This document shows, one piece after another, positions 25,517 to 35,278 of a DNA stretch of 64,000 nucleotides; within the stretch, counting starts at the first letter, position 1; the number at the start of each line of letters is the position of its first letter. The stretch is from Salinimonas profundi. Its GTDB lineage: Bacteria; Pseudomonadota; Gammaproteobacteria; Enterobacterales; Alteromonadaceae. The stretch is taken from contig NZ_JABBXD010000005.1 of the NCBI RefSeq assembly GCF_014750655.1, positions 62,001 through 126,000 on the forward strand. Direction: 5' to 3'. The notes under the pieces are model-generated. The model searched no databases, was not told the origin of the DNA, and was given only the letters and a program-made list of their open reading frames with translations. The position numbers and the translations under genes are program-made.

Positions 25517-26028
25517 TCCGTGTCTCCTAATAATTTTTCTCTAAGTTCTGGCTCAGACGTATTTTCAGCCAGCCAAATATCGAAAAAGCGCTGTGTAAAC
25601 GCCTTGTCCTCTACTTCACCAATTAATGACCCATTGAAGAAGAATCGTGTTTTTCCTTCATTGGTTACGACCCCTGTCAATGCATCACCGTCTTTAACAT
25701 CAGGAAATATTTGCTCCATCTGTGCCTGCCAGTCCGACAGTTGTTGCTGATTGGTGGCGCCCTGCTTTTCCATCTCTTCAATACTTCTTTCGGCAATATC
25801 TCGCCCCTCGAAGTCGCGCAAATATTCAAGGGTCAGCGCAAATGGTCCCGATTTGTCCCACTGTCCTTCAGGCGCGTAAAGGGTGGCGTTATACACATCC
25901 CAGAAATAATAGGTAAACTTGCCCTGCCCGACTTCGGCTGGGTTAGTTAGCTCTTGCTGAACAGTCTGCGACATAGCAAGTGCCGGACTGCCTGCCAAAA
26001 GCGACATGATTAGAACAATATATCGCAT
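25513..26028 (-). CDS. Exported chalcone isomerase-fold protein
   Basis: 171 residues from the ATG at 26028, which has a good CAGGAG; the frame upstream is non-coding. A signal peptide (MRYIVLIMSLLAGSPALA) leads to a chalcone-isomerase-like domain: VGQGKFTYYFWDVYNATLYAP, FALTLEYLRDFEGRDIAERSIEEM, LTGVVTNEGKTRFFFNGSLIGEVEDKAF, FDIWL. Bacterial members bind fatty acids or have unknown substrates; no flavonoid pathway is implied. Its start region overlaps the upstream leader of the divergent PLP-enzyme gene. Confidence 0.85.
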   Translation of the reverse strand: MRYIVLIMSLLAGSPALAMSQTVQQELTNPAEVGQGKFTYYFWDVYNATLYAPEGQWDKSGPFALTLEYLRDFEGRDIAERSIEEMEKQGATNQQQLSDWQAQMEQIFPDVKDGDALTGVVTNEGKTRFFFNGSLIGEVEDKAFTQRFFDIWLAENTSEPELREKLLGDTD

Positions 26029-26125
26029 AGTCTGCTCCTGTTTGCTGGTAGTATTATATTTACCCCGCGATGCTGTCGGGCTGATCATTCATTACACAAT
26101 ATTAAGTAAAATACTGTTTCACGTT

Positions 26126-27019
26126 ATGCCGCAATCCATTACCGATTTACTGTCACTGACCATGCCCAGTCCGTTACATATTTTTCGTCCCGATTGGCCA
26201 GGGGCCGAAGGACTGAATATTTACATCAAACGCGATGACCTGATTCATTCGGTGATATCGGGCAATAAATGGCGCAAGCTCAGTAGTCTGTTTAACGATT
26301 CGCAAAGTCTGCCGTCACATATTGTTAGTTTTGGTGGCGGGTATTCCAATCACCTGCATGCACTGGGCTATTTATGCAAAACGCTTAACATCAACTGCAC
26401 TGTTATCGTTCGCGGCGACTATTCAAAAAATATGACACCGATGTTAATTGACCTGAAGCACTGGCAGATTAATATTCGGTTTGTTGATCGCGCAACCTAT
26501 AGCAAAAGACACGACAAGCGGTTCTTAACACAACTTCGTCACCAGTATGACGATGCGCTTATCATTCCTGAGGGAGGAAGTTCATCAGCAGCACTAACCG
26601 GCGTATCAGCATTGGTGGATGAAATTTCAGTCGATTTCGATTATATTCTGGCCCCGGTTGCAAGCGGCGCTACCCTTGCCGGTATTGCCAGTTCAGTCTC
26701 TTCACAAAAAACCGTCTGTGGTATTGCAGTGCTTAAAGGTAATCAATATCTGGAGTCGCTGGTAAGTGAATTGATGCCCGGGCCGCAAGGCAACTGGTAT
26801 GTTGATCATCGTTTCCATGGCGGCGGCTATGCAAAACAGGATGTCATATTGAAAGACTTTTGCCACGAAATGCAGGAGACCTATAATATCCCGGTTGAAC
26901 CGGTTTATTCCGGTAAATTGTTCTTCGCATTGAAAAATAAAATCGCTGCAGGAGAGTTTGCTGAGGGCAGTAGCCTGATTGCCTTACATACTGGTGGCTT
27001 ACAAGGGGCGAGAAACTGA
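26126..27019 (+). CDS. PLP-dependent ACC deaminase/D-cysteine desulfhydrase family enzyme
   Basis: A 297-residue fold-type II PLP enzyme. The start at 26126 (MPQSITDLL) is preferred over an upstream frame that would run across the divergent gene's start, though the ribosome site is weak. The PLP lysine is in SGNKWRKL (about residue 53), with the phosphate-side loop FGGGYSNHLHALG and the glycine-rich APVASGATLAGIA. Substrates of this family range from ACC to D-cysteine and remain unproven for this type; the sequence alone does not decide. Confidence 0.82.
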   Translation: MPQSITDLLSLTMPSPLHIFRPDWPGAEGLNIYIKRDDLIHSVISGNKWRKLSSLFNDSQSLPSHIVSFGGGYSNHLHALGYLCKTLNINCTVIVRGDYSKNMTPMLIDLKHWQINIRFVDRATYSKRHDKRFLTQLRHQYDDALIIPEGGSSSAALTGVSALVDEISVDFDYILAPVASGATLAGIASSVSSQKTVCGIAVLKGNQYLESLVSELMPGPQGNWYVDHRFHGGGYAKQDVILKDFCHEMQETYNIPVEPVYSGKLFFALKNKIAAGEFAEGSSLIALHTGGLQGARN

Positions 27020-27157
27020 TCTTGCCCTTGCTGAATTTCGTTTTAAACCCTAAGACAGACGTGGGATTTTTTCTTGTTCAAGTCGGTTCAAAAACTGACC
27101 GTAAATTCGACAATGCATATTCATTATCTGTCCCTGAATATGCCGGAGGGTGATTCT

Positions 27158-27568
27158 GTGATTAATGGTCCTATTCAGTTGTCCACTCCATTACAAACGC
27201 TTATTCGCAAAGCACTGACTTTATGCGAATTGATGTTGCCACACAGCCAGGCGTTCTATCCTTTTGCTGCCGTTTATGAAAATGGTAAAGCCGGATGTCT
27301 GTTTGCTGATGACATTACCAGTTCGCAGAATGAAAGCTATCTTATCGAGCAATTGCAGTGGCGGATTATCGATACAACCACTGATACTCACAGCCACAGT
27401 ATCTTAGTGTATGCAGCAACTGTAACAACTGAATATCAAAAGCAACTCGATGCAATTGCAATTAATGCAACAGATGCGTCGGGCTATGAAACAGTACTGC
27501 TTTACCCGTATAAGCGCATTGACGGCAAGATTCTGATTTCACCGCCTATGAATCACTCTGCGACCTGA
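27158..27568 (+). CDS. Hypothetical protein
   Basis: A 136-residue protein that I do not recognise. I chose the GTG at 27158 because GGAGGG stands 7 bases before it; upstream in-frame starts at 27113 and 27140 have no ribosome site. The protein looks like a small cytoplasmic alpha/beta domain: helix TPLQTLIRKALTLCELMLPHSQAFYPFAAVYENGKAGCLFADD, a QLQWRIIDTT strand, SILVYAATV strand, and a YKRIDGKILISPP end. There is no signal peptide or membrane helix. A terminator at 27672 follows. Confidence 0.6.
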   Translation: MINGPIQLSTPLQTLIRKALTLCELMLPHSQAFYPFAAVYENGKAGCLFADDITSSQNESYLIEQLQWRIIDTTTDTHSHSILVYAATVTTEYQKQLDAIAINATDASGYETVLLYPYKRIDGKILISPPMNHSAT

Positions 27569-27671
27569 CAAGTAACAGCTGCAATACCAATTCAGGTAGA
27601 AAGCATAAGCCGGTCAGTGTTAGGTTATTAGTCATAGCTTGCCGCTTAATAGCTAAGCTATTTATCACGTA

Positions 27672-27698
27672 AAGTCATCACATGGTGATGGCTTTTTT
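27672..27698 (+). terminator. Intrinsic terminator
   Basis: AGTCATCAC, loop ATG, GTGATGGCT then TTTTTT. One G-T wobble in a 9-bp stem. It closes the hypothetical gene ending at 27568, about 100 bases downstream, and isolates the carboxynorspermidine operon. Confidence 0.8.
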
Positions 27699-27783
27699 GT
27701 ATTTGCCGATATCAACTTTGCTTGCCAATTTAATGATGTCTGCTAGGATTCACCGCAAATTTCAATACCTTGGGAATTCAATT

Positions 27784-28986
27784 ATGTCTCGAGTTTTAAT
27801 CATTGGCGCCGGCGGCGTCTCTACGGTAACGGTAAAAAAATGTGCACGGTTGCCTGAATATTTCGACGAAATCTATTTGGCAAGCCGTACAGTGTCAAAA
27901 TGTGAAGCCCTGCAAAAAGAAGTAGGTGCAGATCGCGTTAAGGCTGTGTTTGCTGTAGATGCAGACAATGCCGGCGAAGTAGAATCGCTTATTAACGAGG
28001 TTAAGCCTGATCTGGTCATCAATCTGGCATTGCCTTACCAGGACTTACCCATAATGGATGCGTGTCTGGCCACAGGTACCGATTATCTGGATACGGCGAA
28101 CTATGAGCCAAAAGATGAAGCCAAGTTTGAATACAAGTGGCAATGGGCTTATCAGGACAAGTTTAAAGATGCCGGCATCATGGCGCTGCTGGGTTCAGGC
28201 TTTGATCCTGGCGTAACGAATGTATTCACGGCGTATGCTGCCAAACACTACTTTGATGAGATCCATTATCTGGATATCGTAGATTGTAACGGCGGTGACC
28301 ATGGTCAGGCGTTTGCGACCAACTTCAATCCTGAGATCAATATTCGTGAAATTACTCAGCGTGGTAAATTCTATGAAGACGGTCAGTGGAAAGAGACGGA
28401 TCCGTTGAGTGTGCGTGAAGATCTCGATTATCAGAATATCGGTGTTCGCCCCTCATACCTGATGTATCACGAAGAGCTTGAATCCATTGTTAAACATATT
28501 CCGGGCATCAAGCGTGCACGGTTCTGGATGACGTTTGGCGAAGCATATCTGAATCACCTGCGAGTGCTGGAAGGTATCGGCATGACGAGCATTGAACCGG
28601 TTGAGTTTCAGGGCCAGAAAATTGTGCCTCTGGAGTTCTTAAAAGCAGTGCTGCCAAACCCCGGTTCGCTGGCGGAAGGCTATACCGGCATGACCTGCAT
28701 TGGCACCTACATTACGGGTGTTAAAGATGGTAAAGAAAAAACAATCTTTATCTATAACAATTGTGATCATGCAAAAACCAATGAGGAAGTGGGTGCACAG
28801 GCGGTATCTTACACCACCGGCGTACCGGCGATGATTGGCGCCAAGTTGATGCTGGACGGTACCTGGAAGAAGCCGGGTGTTTGGAACATGGAACAATTTG
28901 ACCCTGACCCGTTTATGGAAGAATTGGGTAAGCATGGCCTCCCATGGCATGTCATCGAGTGTGACCAGAGCCCTTTTTCTAAATAG
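27784..28986 (+). CDS. Carboxynorspermidine/carboxyspermidine synthase
   Basis: Saccharopine-dehydrogenase-fold enzyme (Lys1 family, CASDH) that condenses aspartate semialdehyde with diaminopropane or putrescine using NADPH. 400 residues from MSRVLIIGAGGVSTV (the nucleotide loop GAGGVS). Characteristic segments are LALPYQDLPIMDACLATGTDYLDTANYE, LLGSGFDPGVTNVF, DCNGGDHG, and EGYTGMTCIGTYITG. The upstream part of the open frame overlaps a terminator and was not used. It is followed by nspC after 14 bases; the two steps give norspermidine or spermidine without SpeD/SpeE. Confidence 0.93.
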   Translation: MSRVLIIGAGGVSTVTVKKCARLPEYFDEIYLASRTVSKCEALQKEVGADRVKAVFAVDADNAGEVESLINEVKPDLVINLALPYQDLPIMDACLATGTDYLDTANYEPKDEAKFEYKWQWAYQDKFKDAGIMALLGSGFDPGVTNVFTAYAAKHYFDEIHYLDIVDCNGGDHGQAFATNFNPEINIREITQRGKFYEDGQWKETDPLSVREDLDYQNIGVRPSYLMYHEELESIVKHIPGIKRARFWMTFGEAYLNHLRVLEGIGMTSIEPVEFQGQKIVPLEFLKAVLPNPGSLAEGYTGMTCIGTYITGVKDGKEKTIFIYNNCDHAKTNEEVGAQAVSYTTGVPAMIGAKLMLDGTWKKPGVWNMEQFDPDPFMEELGKHGLPWHVIECDQSPFSK

Positions 28987-29000
28987 TCAGGAGTACGGGT

Positions 29001-30131
29001 TTGAACGACTTAACATCTCGGGATGATATTCCTTCACCCTGCTATGTGCTTGAGGAAGCCAGGTTACTGGAGAATCTGGCACTGATGCAGCGTGTTCAGG
29101 ATCAATCGGGTGCCCGGATCATTTTGGCGTTAAAGGGTTTTTCCATGTGGTCAGCGTTTGACATCATCAAACCTTATTTACATGGCGCTACCGCCAGTTC
29201 CGTCTGGGAAGCCAAACTGGCCAGTGAAATGGGCAAAGAGGTGCATGCTTACTCTCCCGCTTACAAACCTGATGATATTGACCAGCTTAATAAGCTGGTC
29301 AATCACCTGTCGTTTAACAGCCTCGGGCAGTGGGAGCGTTACCGCGATGCCATGCCTGATGTATCTCTGGGGCTTAGAATTAATCCCGAACATCAGGAAG
29401 CAGAAACGCCGTTATATGATCCTGCCGCGCCGGGCTCACGCCTGGGTGTGCGCGCAAGCGAATTAAACAATGTTGATTTAACCGGCATTGACGGTTTTCA
29501 CTGTCACAACTTGTGTGAGTGCGACTCGTTTGCTACCGCGCGGACCCTGGAAGCGATTGAAGCCCGGTTTAGCCAGTGGCTTCCCTCGCTGAAATGGCTT
29601 AATCTGGGTGGCGGTCACCTGATGACTCGGGCCGATTATGATGTTGATCACCTGATTAGTACGCTAAAAGCATTTAAAGACAGGTATCCGCATCTCGATG
29701 TTATCCTCGAACCCGGATCTGCTGTGGCATGGCAAACCGGCCCGCTGATAGCAGAAGTCGTGGATATTGTTAAAAATGAGGGTGATATTGCCATTCTGGA
29801 TATCTCAGCCACTGCCCATATGCCTGATGTATTAGAGATGCCTTACCGTCCTGCTATCACACATGCAGGTATGCCAGGGGATAAAGCACATAACTATCGC
29901 TTGGGTGGAAATTCCTGTCTGGCTGGTGATGTCATTGATACCTATTCATTCGATGCACCGCTTAATATTGGCGACCGCATCCAGTTTGAAGATATGATGC
30001 ATTACACCATGGTAAAAACCAGTTTTTTCAACGGGGTTGAACATCCTTCCATTGGTATCTTAAGAAAGAATGGTGAGTTCGAATTGGTCCGGCAGTTTAC
30101 CTATGAAGATTTTAAGGGTCGCCTGTCCTGA
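29001..30131 (+). CDS. nspC: Carboxynorspermidine decarboxylase
   Basis: Fold-type III PLP decarboxylase (alanine-racemase barrel) removing the carboxyl group from carboxynorspermidine or carboxyspermidine. The start codon is TTG at 29001 with CAGGAG upstream. 376 residues. PLP lysine in IILALKGFSMWS; FHCHNLCECDSF and LNLGGGHLMTRADYD; EPGSAVAWQTG; the second-subunit cysteine region GGNSCLAGDVIDTYSF. It is the second gene of the polyamine operon, ended by a terminator. Confidence 0.95.
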   Translation: MNDLTSRDDIPSPCYVLEEARLLENLALMQRVQDQSGARIILALKGFSMWSAFDIIKPYLHGATASSVWEAKLASEMGKEVHAYSPAYKPDDIDQLNKLVNHLSFNSLGQWERYRDAMPDVSLGLRINPEHQEAETPLYDPAAPGSRLGVRASELNNVDLTGIDGFHCHNLCECDSFATARTLEAIEARFSQWLPSLKWLNLGGGHLMTRADYDVDHLISTLKAFKDRYPHLDVILEPGSAVAWQTGPLIAEVVDIVKNEGDIAILDISATAHMPDVLEMPYRPAITHAGMPGDKAHNYRLGGNSCLAGDVIDTYSFDAPLNIGDRIQFEDMMHYTMVKTSFFNGVEHPSIGILRKNGEFELVRQFTYEDFKGRLS

Positions 30132-30189
30132 GCATAATTGCGACATCACCGAAAAATCATTCGGCTTAGTGCTGTAATCCCATAAAAAT

Positions 30190-30224
30190 CGGGCAATAGG
30201 TATACCACCAACTGCCCGTTTTTT
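30190..30224 (+). terminator. Intrinsic terminator after nspC
   Basis: CGGGCA (30190-30195) pairs with TGCCCG (30213-30218), followed by six T. The 17-base loop contains an additional GGTATACC palindrome. Confidence 0.8.
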
Positions 30225-30278
30225 ATTTTCCGCAATACATATACACTGTGCGATGTAGCATCACATCAACAAACTAAT

Positions 30279-30545
30279 TTACAGGACACCTTTTCCTCTT
30301 GCTACCCCTTCATCAGGCACCTCACCCTCAGCAAGCACCGTATCATCAAGAAACAGCTTAAATGGTGTTCCGGCATGCGCCGTGATGTTGTACTCAAAGC
30401 CCTGCATTTTATCGTCGTTTACCTCAACCTGCGCTTCCTTATTCGGATGCAGCAGCTCATAAACCCCATCATCATTGGCTCTGTCGATAACATTCACCAT
30501 CCACGTTCCCTCGTGAATGTCCAGCTTCAAAGTACGATTTGTCAT
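30279..30545 (-). CDS. Small hypothetical protein
   Basis: An 88-residue acidic protein (MTNRTLKLDIHEGTWMVNVI...) with a very good GGAGGG before its ATG. It looks like an all-beta cytoplasmic domain: alternating strands LKLDI, WMVNVID, VYELLH, AQVEV, GFEYNITAHAG, PFKLFLDD. No signal peptide or membrane segment. I do not recognise the family. It lies downstream of rsmI on the same strand, 108 bases apart, so it may be co-transcribed or independent. Confidence 0.65.
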   Translation of the reverse strand: MTNRTLKLDIHEGTWMVNVIDRANDDGVYELLHPNKEAQVEVNDDKMQGFEYNITAHAGTPFKLFLDDTVLAEGEVPDEGVARGKGVL

Positions 30546-30653
30546 ATGCCCTCCAAGTTATATATGTTGGGTACGCAAAGGCTGCTAATTTTGATTACCG
30601 CGCGCTGGTATTGCGGCCCGGCCTGGCAACATAACGAACACAGCGGCACCGGT

Positions 30654-31487
30654 TCACTCAGAAAAGTTCAACCCCGCCTGATACAGCGCATTCTTTTTAA
30701 GTTTATAGTGCGATGCCACAACTGCCGCCGCTTTTTTCAGTGGTAGCTCTGCTGCAAGCGTCTTGAGCAGGGATAATGCTTCCGCTGAAATCTCAGTCTC
30801 CTTATCAGGCGCTGGCGATACCATCACAACAAACTCGCCTTTTTGCCTGGCCGGTTCAGCTTCCAGCCACGCAATAACCTCTTCTGGCCGCCCGCTGATA
30901 ATTGACTCAAAGGCTTTGGTAAGCTCTTTGGCGATGACCACCTGCCGCGCCTCGCCAAGGACTTTTTGAATATCCCTGAGAGTAGCAATAACCCGACGTG
31001 GCGCTTCGTAAAAAACGGTAGTGGCGTTGCGATCTGCTAAAAGCGCCAGTCTGTTTTCCTTTGCCTGATTTTTAACTGGCAGAAACCCCTCGAAAATAAA
31101 GCGATCGGTGGGCAGCCCTGAACCGCTTAACGCAGTAATTGCGGCGCACGGTCCGGGCAACGGGACGACTGGAATGCCCTGCTCCCGACAGTGTCGCACC
31201 AGTACAAATCCCGGGTCGCTGATAAGTGGTGTGCCGGCGTCACTGACCAGGGCCACCGTTTCGCCCTCAAGTAACCGATGACAAAGCATGGCGGCACGCT
31301 TTTCCTCGTTATGTTCATGCAACGAGAGCGTACGGGTTTTAATACTGAAATGCTGCAAAAGACGCTGGGTGTGGCGGGTGTCCTCGGCGGCAATCCAGTC
31401 TGCTGATTCCAGCGTTTTCAACGCTCTGGTAGTGATATCTTCCAGATTACCAATGGGTGTGGGTACAATATACAGCGTTGCGGGCAT
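30654..31487 (-). CDS. rsmI: 16S rRNA (cytidine1402-2'-O)-methyltransferase RsmI
   Basis: SAM-dependent tetrapyrrole-methylase-fold enzyme that methylates the ribose of C1402 in the ribosomal P site. From the ATG at 31487 it has 277 residues. Signatures: LYIVPTPIGNLEDITTRAL, IAAEDTRHTQRLL, LVSDAGTPLISDPG, VPLPGPCAAITALSGSGLPTDRFIFEGFLP, and YEAPRRVIATL. It diverges from lpoA, the arrangement conserved in E. coli and relatives. Confidence 0.97.
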   Translation of the reverse strand: MPATLYIVPTPIGNLEDITTRALKTLESADWIAAEDTRHTQRLLQHFSIKTRTLSLHEHNEEKRAAMLCHRLLEGETVALVSDAGTPLISDPGFVLVRHCREQGIPVVPLPGPCAAITALSGSGLPTDRFIFEGFLPVKNQAKENRLALLADRNATTVFYEAPRRVIATLRDIQKVLGEARQVVIAKELTKAFESIISGRPEEVIAWLEAEPARQKGEFVVMVSPAPDKETEISAEALSLLKTLAAELPLKKAAAVVASHYKLKKNALYQAGLNFSE

Positions 31488-31620
31488 AAACGTGCTCACC
31501 TGTTTCAGCCATTTTGAAAACCGGCAGTGTACCACGGCTTGAGTACGGTTTATTGTTGCAGGCGTAGATTTTCCTGTGTGTTCAGATAAACTTGTGGCTT
31601 CAGAATAAGAGGGATCAGAT

Positions 31621-33552
31621 GTGCAATTAAACAGTCAGGGCCGTTTATCTTTATCGTGCTGTGCTCTTGTGCTTGTGTTAACAATAGCTGGCTGTACCTC
31701 ACCAGTTAGTCGGGCGCCCGAAAAAAATCCAATCGCAACAAATACGATACCGGTGGTGGAAAAGGTCGAGCAATCGCCAGAGTCTCTGCTGCTTCGCGCT
31801 GAGCAAATGGGACCGGATGCTGATCAAAAGCAAGTAACCCGGATATTGCTGGATGCCGCCACGGCTTATTTGCAGCGCGAACAGCCTGCCCGGGCACAAC
31901 AGATTTTACTGTCTTTAATTTCTCAGCCGCTTGATGCACCCGAAAGACGTCGTACAAAAACACTGATCGCGCAAAGTTACATGAACGATCCAGCTGCTGA
32001 TACAGAGCAGTTAATTAATCTGCTCACGCCGTTGGCAAACGATGAGCAGGTTAAGACGCATCAGCTCACATTGCTTACTCACCTGTACGAGCGCCAGCAA
32101 AATTACCTCGATGCTGCGGCATCTTATGTGCAAATCATGCCAGATGCGCCGCAGGCGGTGGAACGCGTATGGCAGTGGGTAAATAACGTACCAGCCAGCG
32201 AAATTAAACAAAATGCATCGCGATACAATGATCTTCAGCCCTATTTTGCCCTGCAAAACCTGATTGAAGAAAACGGTTTGCATGCAGCACAGTTTAAAAA
32301 GGCGCTCAGTCGGTTTACACGCGTCTACCGCGGTTCATCACTGGTTACTTATCTTCCGGAAAATATCACCAAAGCCGCCGGCTTGCGCCGCGCCGGAATT
32401 CAGCAGGCAACGGTCATGCTGCCATTAAGTGGTCGTTATAAAGCAACAGGAATGGCGGTCAAAGACGGCATACTGGCTGCCTATTATGACCAGTTGTCCC
32501 GTTCCGGATCTAACTCAGTACCACAACTGAGGTTTGTCGATACCAATGGTAAGTCGGGTGAAGCACTCATCAGTGCAATTGGTGATTCACAGTGGGTCAT
32601 CGGCCCGTTATTAAAAGAAACCCTGGATCTGATGCTGCCGATGTTGCCCCGCGATATCCATCTTTTAGCGTTGAACCGTCCGGATGACACGTCGCCGGTC
32701 ACACTCAGTACTATTGATAGTCCGCTGATCCCGGAAGAATTTGCTGTTCCCGCTGCCGCTCCGGTACCCGCAACCTGGTTTGCCCTGGCACCGGAAGACG
32801 AAGCGTATCAACTGGCTGATCACATTGCGCAAAAAGGATACCGCTCGCCCATCGTAGTCGCCGCCAACAATACCATTTATCAGCGTTTACTGGACGCCTT
32901 TGAAGCGCGCTGGCAGCGCCATCACAGCGAAGACGACAAGCCACATACACTGAATATCGTAACCTTTGATGACAGTGGAACGCTCAAAGACGGTATAACC
33001 GATGCGTTAGGCGTTGCGCAAAGTAAATCGCGTATCGACCAGATTCGCTACATGGTTAATGAAAAATTGCATAACGTTACCCGCAACCGGCGTGATATAG
33101 ACGCCATTGTTGTATTTGCCTCGCCGGAACAAACGGAACTTCTGAATCCTATGGTTGAAGCCAGTCTGAGCCCCTTCGACGGTAAAACGGTGCCGGTTTA
33201 TACAACGTCGCGCTCAATGGAGTATGACAGCGGCAAAAATCAGTGGCGTGATCTGCAGAATGTTCGTTTTATCGATATGCCCTGGATGCTTCCGCAAAAT
33301 CGCTGGCCCGAATTTACCCGCACAGCAAATGCATTATGGCCGGACCGGAGTACTGCGTTCTCTCGTTTTTTTGCCTTTGGCGTTGATGCATACCAGATGC
33401 TGCCAAATGTTCAACAAATGGCCCTGCTACCCCAGGTGAGTCTTGAAGGGCTTACCGGGAAACTATCGGTGGACAAAGATGGCCGGGTAATTCGAACGCT
33501 GCCTCAGGCGCGTATTAACAATCAACAGATTATTCCGGTCACCGGAGAATAG
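31621..33552 (+). CDS. lpoA: Outer-membrane lipoprotein LpoA, activator of PBP1A
   Basis: Outer-membrane lipoprotein that reaches through the peptidoglycan to activate the synthase PBP1A. GTG start with AGAGGGA upstream; 643 residues. Lipobox IAGC (Cys at about 25), an N-terminal TPR-like helical domain (about 50-250), and a C-terminal periplasmic-binding-protein fold (about 265-640) starting QQATVMLPLSGRYKATGMAVKDGILAAYY and including DIDAIVVFASPEQTELLNP and FFAFGVDAYQML. It is followed immediately by yraN. Confidence 0.94.
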   Translation: MQLNSQGRLSLSCCALVLVLTIAGCTSPVSRAPEKNPIATNTIPVVEKVEQSPESLLLRAEQMGPDADQKQVTRILLDAATAYLQREQPARAQQILLSLISQPLDAPERRRTKTLIAQSYMNDPAADTEQLINLLTPLANDEQVKTHQLTLLTHLYERQQNYLDAAASYVQIMPDAPQAVERVWQWVNNVPASEIKQNASRYNDLQPYFALQNLIEENGLHAAQFKKALSRFTRVYRGSSLVTYLPENITKAAGLRRAGIQQATVMLPLSGRYKATGMAVKDGILAAYYDQLSRSGSNSVPQLRFVDTNGKSGEALISAIGDSQWVIGPLLKETLDLMLPMLPRDIHLLALNRPDDTSPVTLSTIDSPLIPEEFAVPAAAPVPATWFALAPEDEAYQLADHIAQKGYRSPIVVAANNTIYQRLLDAFEARWQRHHSEDDKPHTLNIVTFDDSGTLKDGITDALGVAQSKSRIDQIRYMVNEKLHNVTRNRRDIDAIVVFASPEQTELLNPMVEASLSPFDGKTVPVYTTSRSMEYDSGKNQWRDLQNVRFIDMPWMLPQNRWPEFTRTANALWPDRSTAFSRFFAFGVDAYQMLPNVQQMALLPQVSLEGLTGKLSVDKDGRVIRTLPQARINNQQIIPVTGE

Positions 33553-33554
33553 CC

Positions 33555-33899
33555 ATGTCCAGAGAGGCTGGTCAGCAGGCAGAAGAGCGCGCCGCGGCTT
33601 ATCTGTTGGCACAGGGCCTGAAACTGGAAGCCCGTAATTTTCAAACGCGCTATGGTGAGCTGGATATTGTTATGCGCGACGGGCAAACGTGGGTATGTGT
33701 AGAGGTCAAGGCAAGACGACGCTCAACCCATGGTCTGGCCAGCGAATTTGTCACCGCCTCAAAGTGCAGAAAGCTGCAAACTTGCTTTGAACAATATTTG
33801 CTGGCACGCGGTCTTAACCCGAATCACACATCAATGCGACTTGATGTGGTAGCATTAGATAATCAGAATCTGCAATGGATAAAGAACATTGCAGGCTAA
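33555..33899 (+). CDS. yraN: YraN/UPF0102 family protein
   Basis: A 114-residue protein of the restriction-endonuclease-like fold. The PD-(D/E)xK-like core is readable: GQQAEERAAAYLLAQGLKLEARNFQTRYGELDIVMRDGQTWVCVEVKARR, with E and K of the VEVKAR motif. Nuclease activity is suggested by the fold but the physiological role is not established. It begins 2 bases after lpoA and belongs to that operon. Confidence 0.95.
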   Translation: MSREAGQQAEERAAAYLLAQGLKLEARNFQTRYGELDIVMRDGQTWVCVEVKARRRSTHGLASEFVTASKCRKLQTCFEQYLLARGLNPNHTSMRLDVVALDNQNLQWIKNIAG

Positions 33900-33918
33900 A
33901 ACATTGCCTGAATAGTGA

Positions 33919-34524
<606 letters not shown>

Positions 34525-35109
34525 ATGACAAACCGCGCCTTTTCGGCAGGCGTTCTGGCACTTATCATTGCAACAATCCAGCTACAGGGCTGCGTTGTTG
34601 CAGCTGTGGGTGCAGGCGCTGCTGCGGCGGCTAAAGTCGCCAATGACCGTCGTACTGTTGGTACGCAACTGGATGACCAGAACGCTGAAGGAAAAGTGTC
34701 ATTTCGATGGGCCAAATATGATCGTCTTAAAGACGAAGCCAATCTACGGGTGGACGTTTACAATGGTGTTGCCCTGATGACAGGCCAGGCTCCGGACCGT
34801 CAGCTTATCGAGCAGGCTGTTAGTGAGGTTCAGCAGGTCGCCTACATCAGAAAAATTCACAATCAGGTGAGAGTCGGCACACCACAAGGTGCGTCTTCAC
34901 AGGCCTATGACCTTTGGTTGGCAAATAAAATCAGAGCTAAGCTTCTGGCCAACGATAATGTACCCTCTATGCAAATTAAAGTGGTCGTAGAAAACTCTGA
35001 AGTTTTTCTGATGGGACGCGTGACAAACCAGGAGGCCACTTACGCTGTCGATATAGCGCGAAATGTTGATGGGGTACAGCGTGTTGTCAGAGCGTTTGAA
35101 ATTACGTAG
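34525..35109 (+). CDS. dolP: Outer-membrane BON-domain lipoprotein DolP (YraP)
   Basis: A 194-residue lipoprotein with two BON domains that in E. coli supports outer-membrane integrity near the division site. Signal sequence with lipobox LQGC (Cys23), a small Ala/Gly stretch (VAAVGAGAAAAAKVAND), then BON1 (about 50-120, LRVDVYNGVALMTGQAPDRQLIEQAVSEV) and BON2 (about 125-194, AKLLANDNVPSMQIKVVVENSEVFLMGRVTNQEA). It starts directly after the diaA stop and ends the lpoA operon. Confidence 0.94.
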   Translation: MTNRAFSAGVLALIIATIQLQGCVVAAVGAGAAAAAKVANDRRTVGTQLDDQNAEGKVSFRWAKYDRLKDEANLRVDVYNGVALMTGQAPDRQLIEQAVSEVQQVAYIRKIHNQVRVGTPQGASSQAYDLWLANKIRAKLLANDNVPSMQIKVVVENSEVFLMGRVTNQEATYAVDIARNVDGVQRVVRAFEIT

Positions 35110-35278
35110 CACAAGTGCTTAAAAAAGGGGTGATCTGTCCCCTGCGAATCTGCTTATAGAATGAGGTCAGCGAGTGTCACTGATTGTTACGACTCGCCGG
35201 CCCGCTCCTTCGAATCAATCTTCCGCAAGATTGCTCTGACTCATTATTCGTTTTGTAAAAAAGTGAGACAACACTCAC

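Noticed and set aside
27682..27783. Upstream extension of the carboxynorspermidine synthase
   Set aside because: It begins inside the terminator hairpin at 27672-27698; the family start MSRVLIIGAGG is at 27784.
35110..35278. Possible GGGG-CCCC terminator after dolP
   Set aside because: GGGG...CCCC pairs over only 4 bases and no T-run follows, so it is too weak to call.
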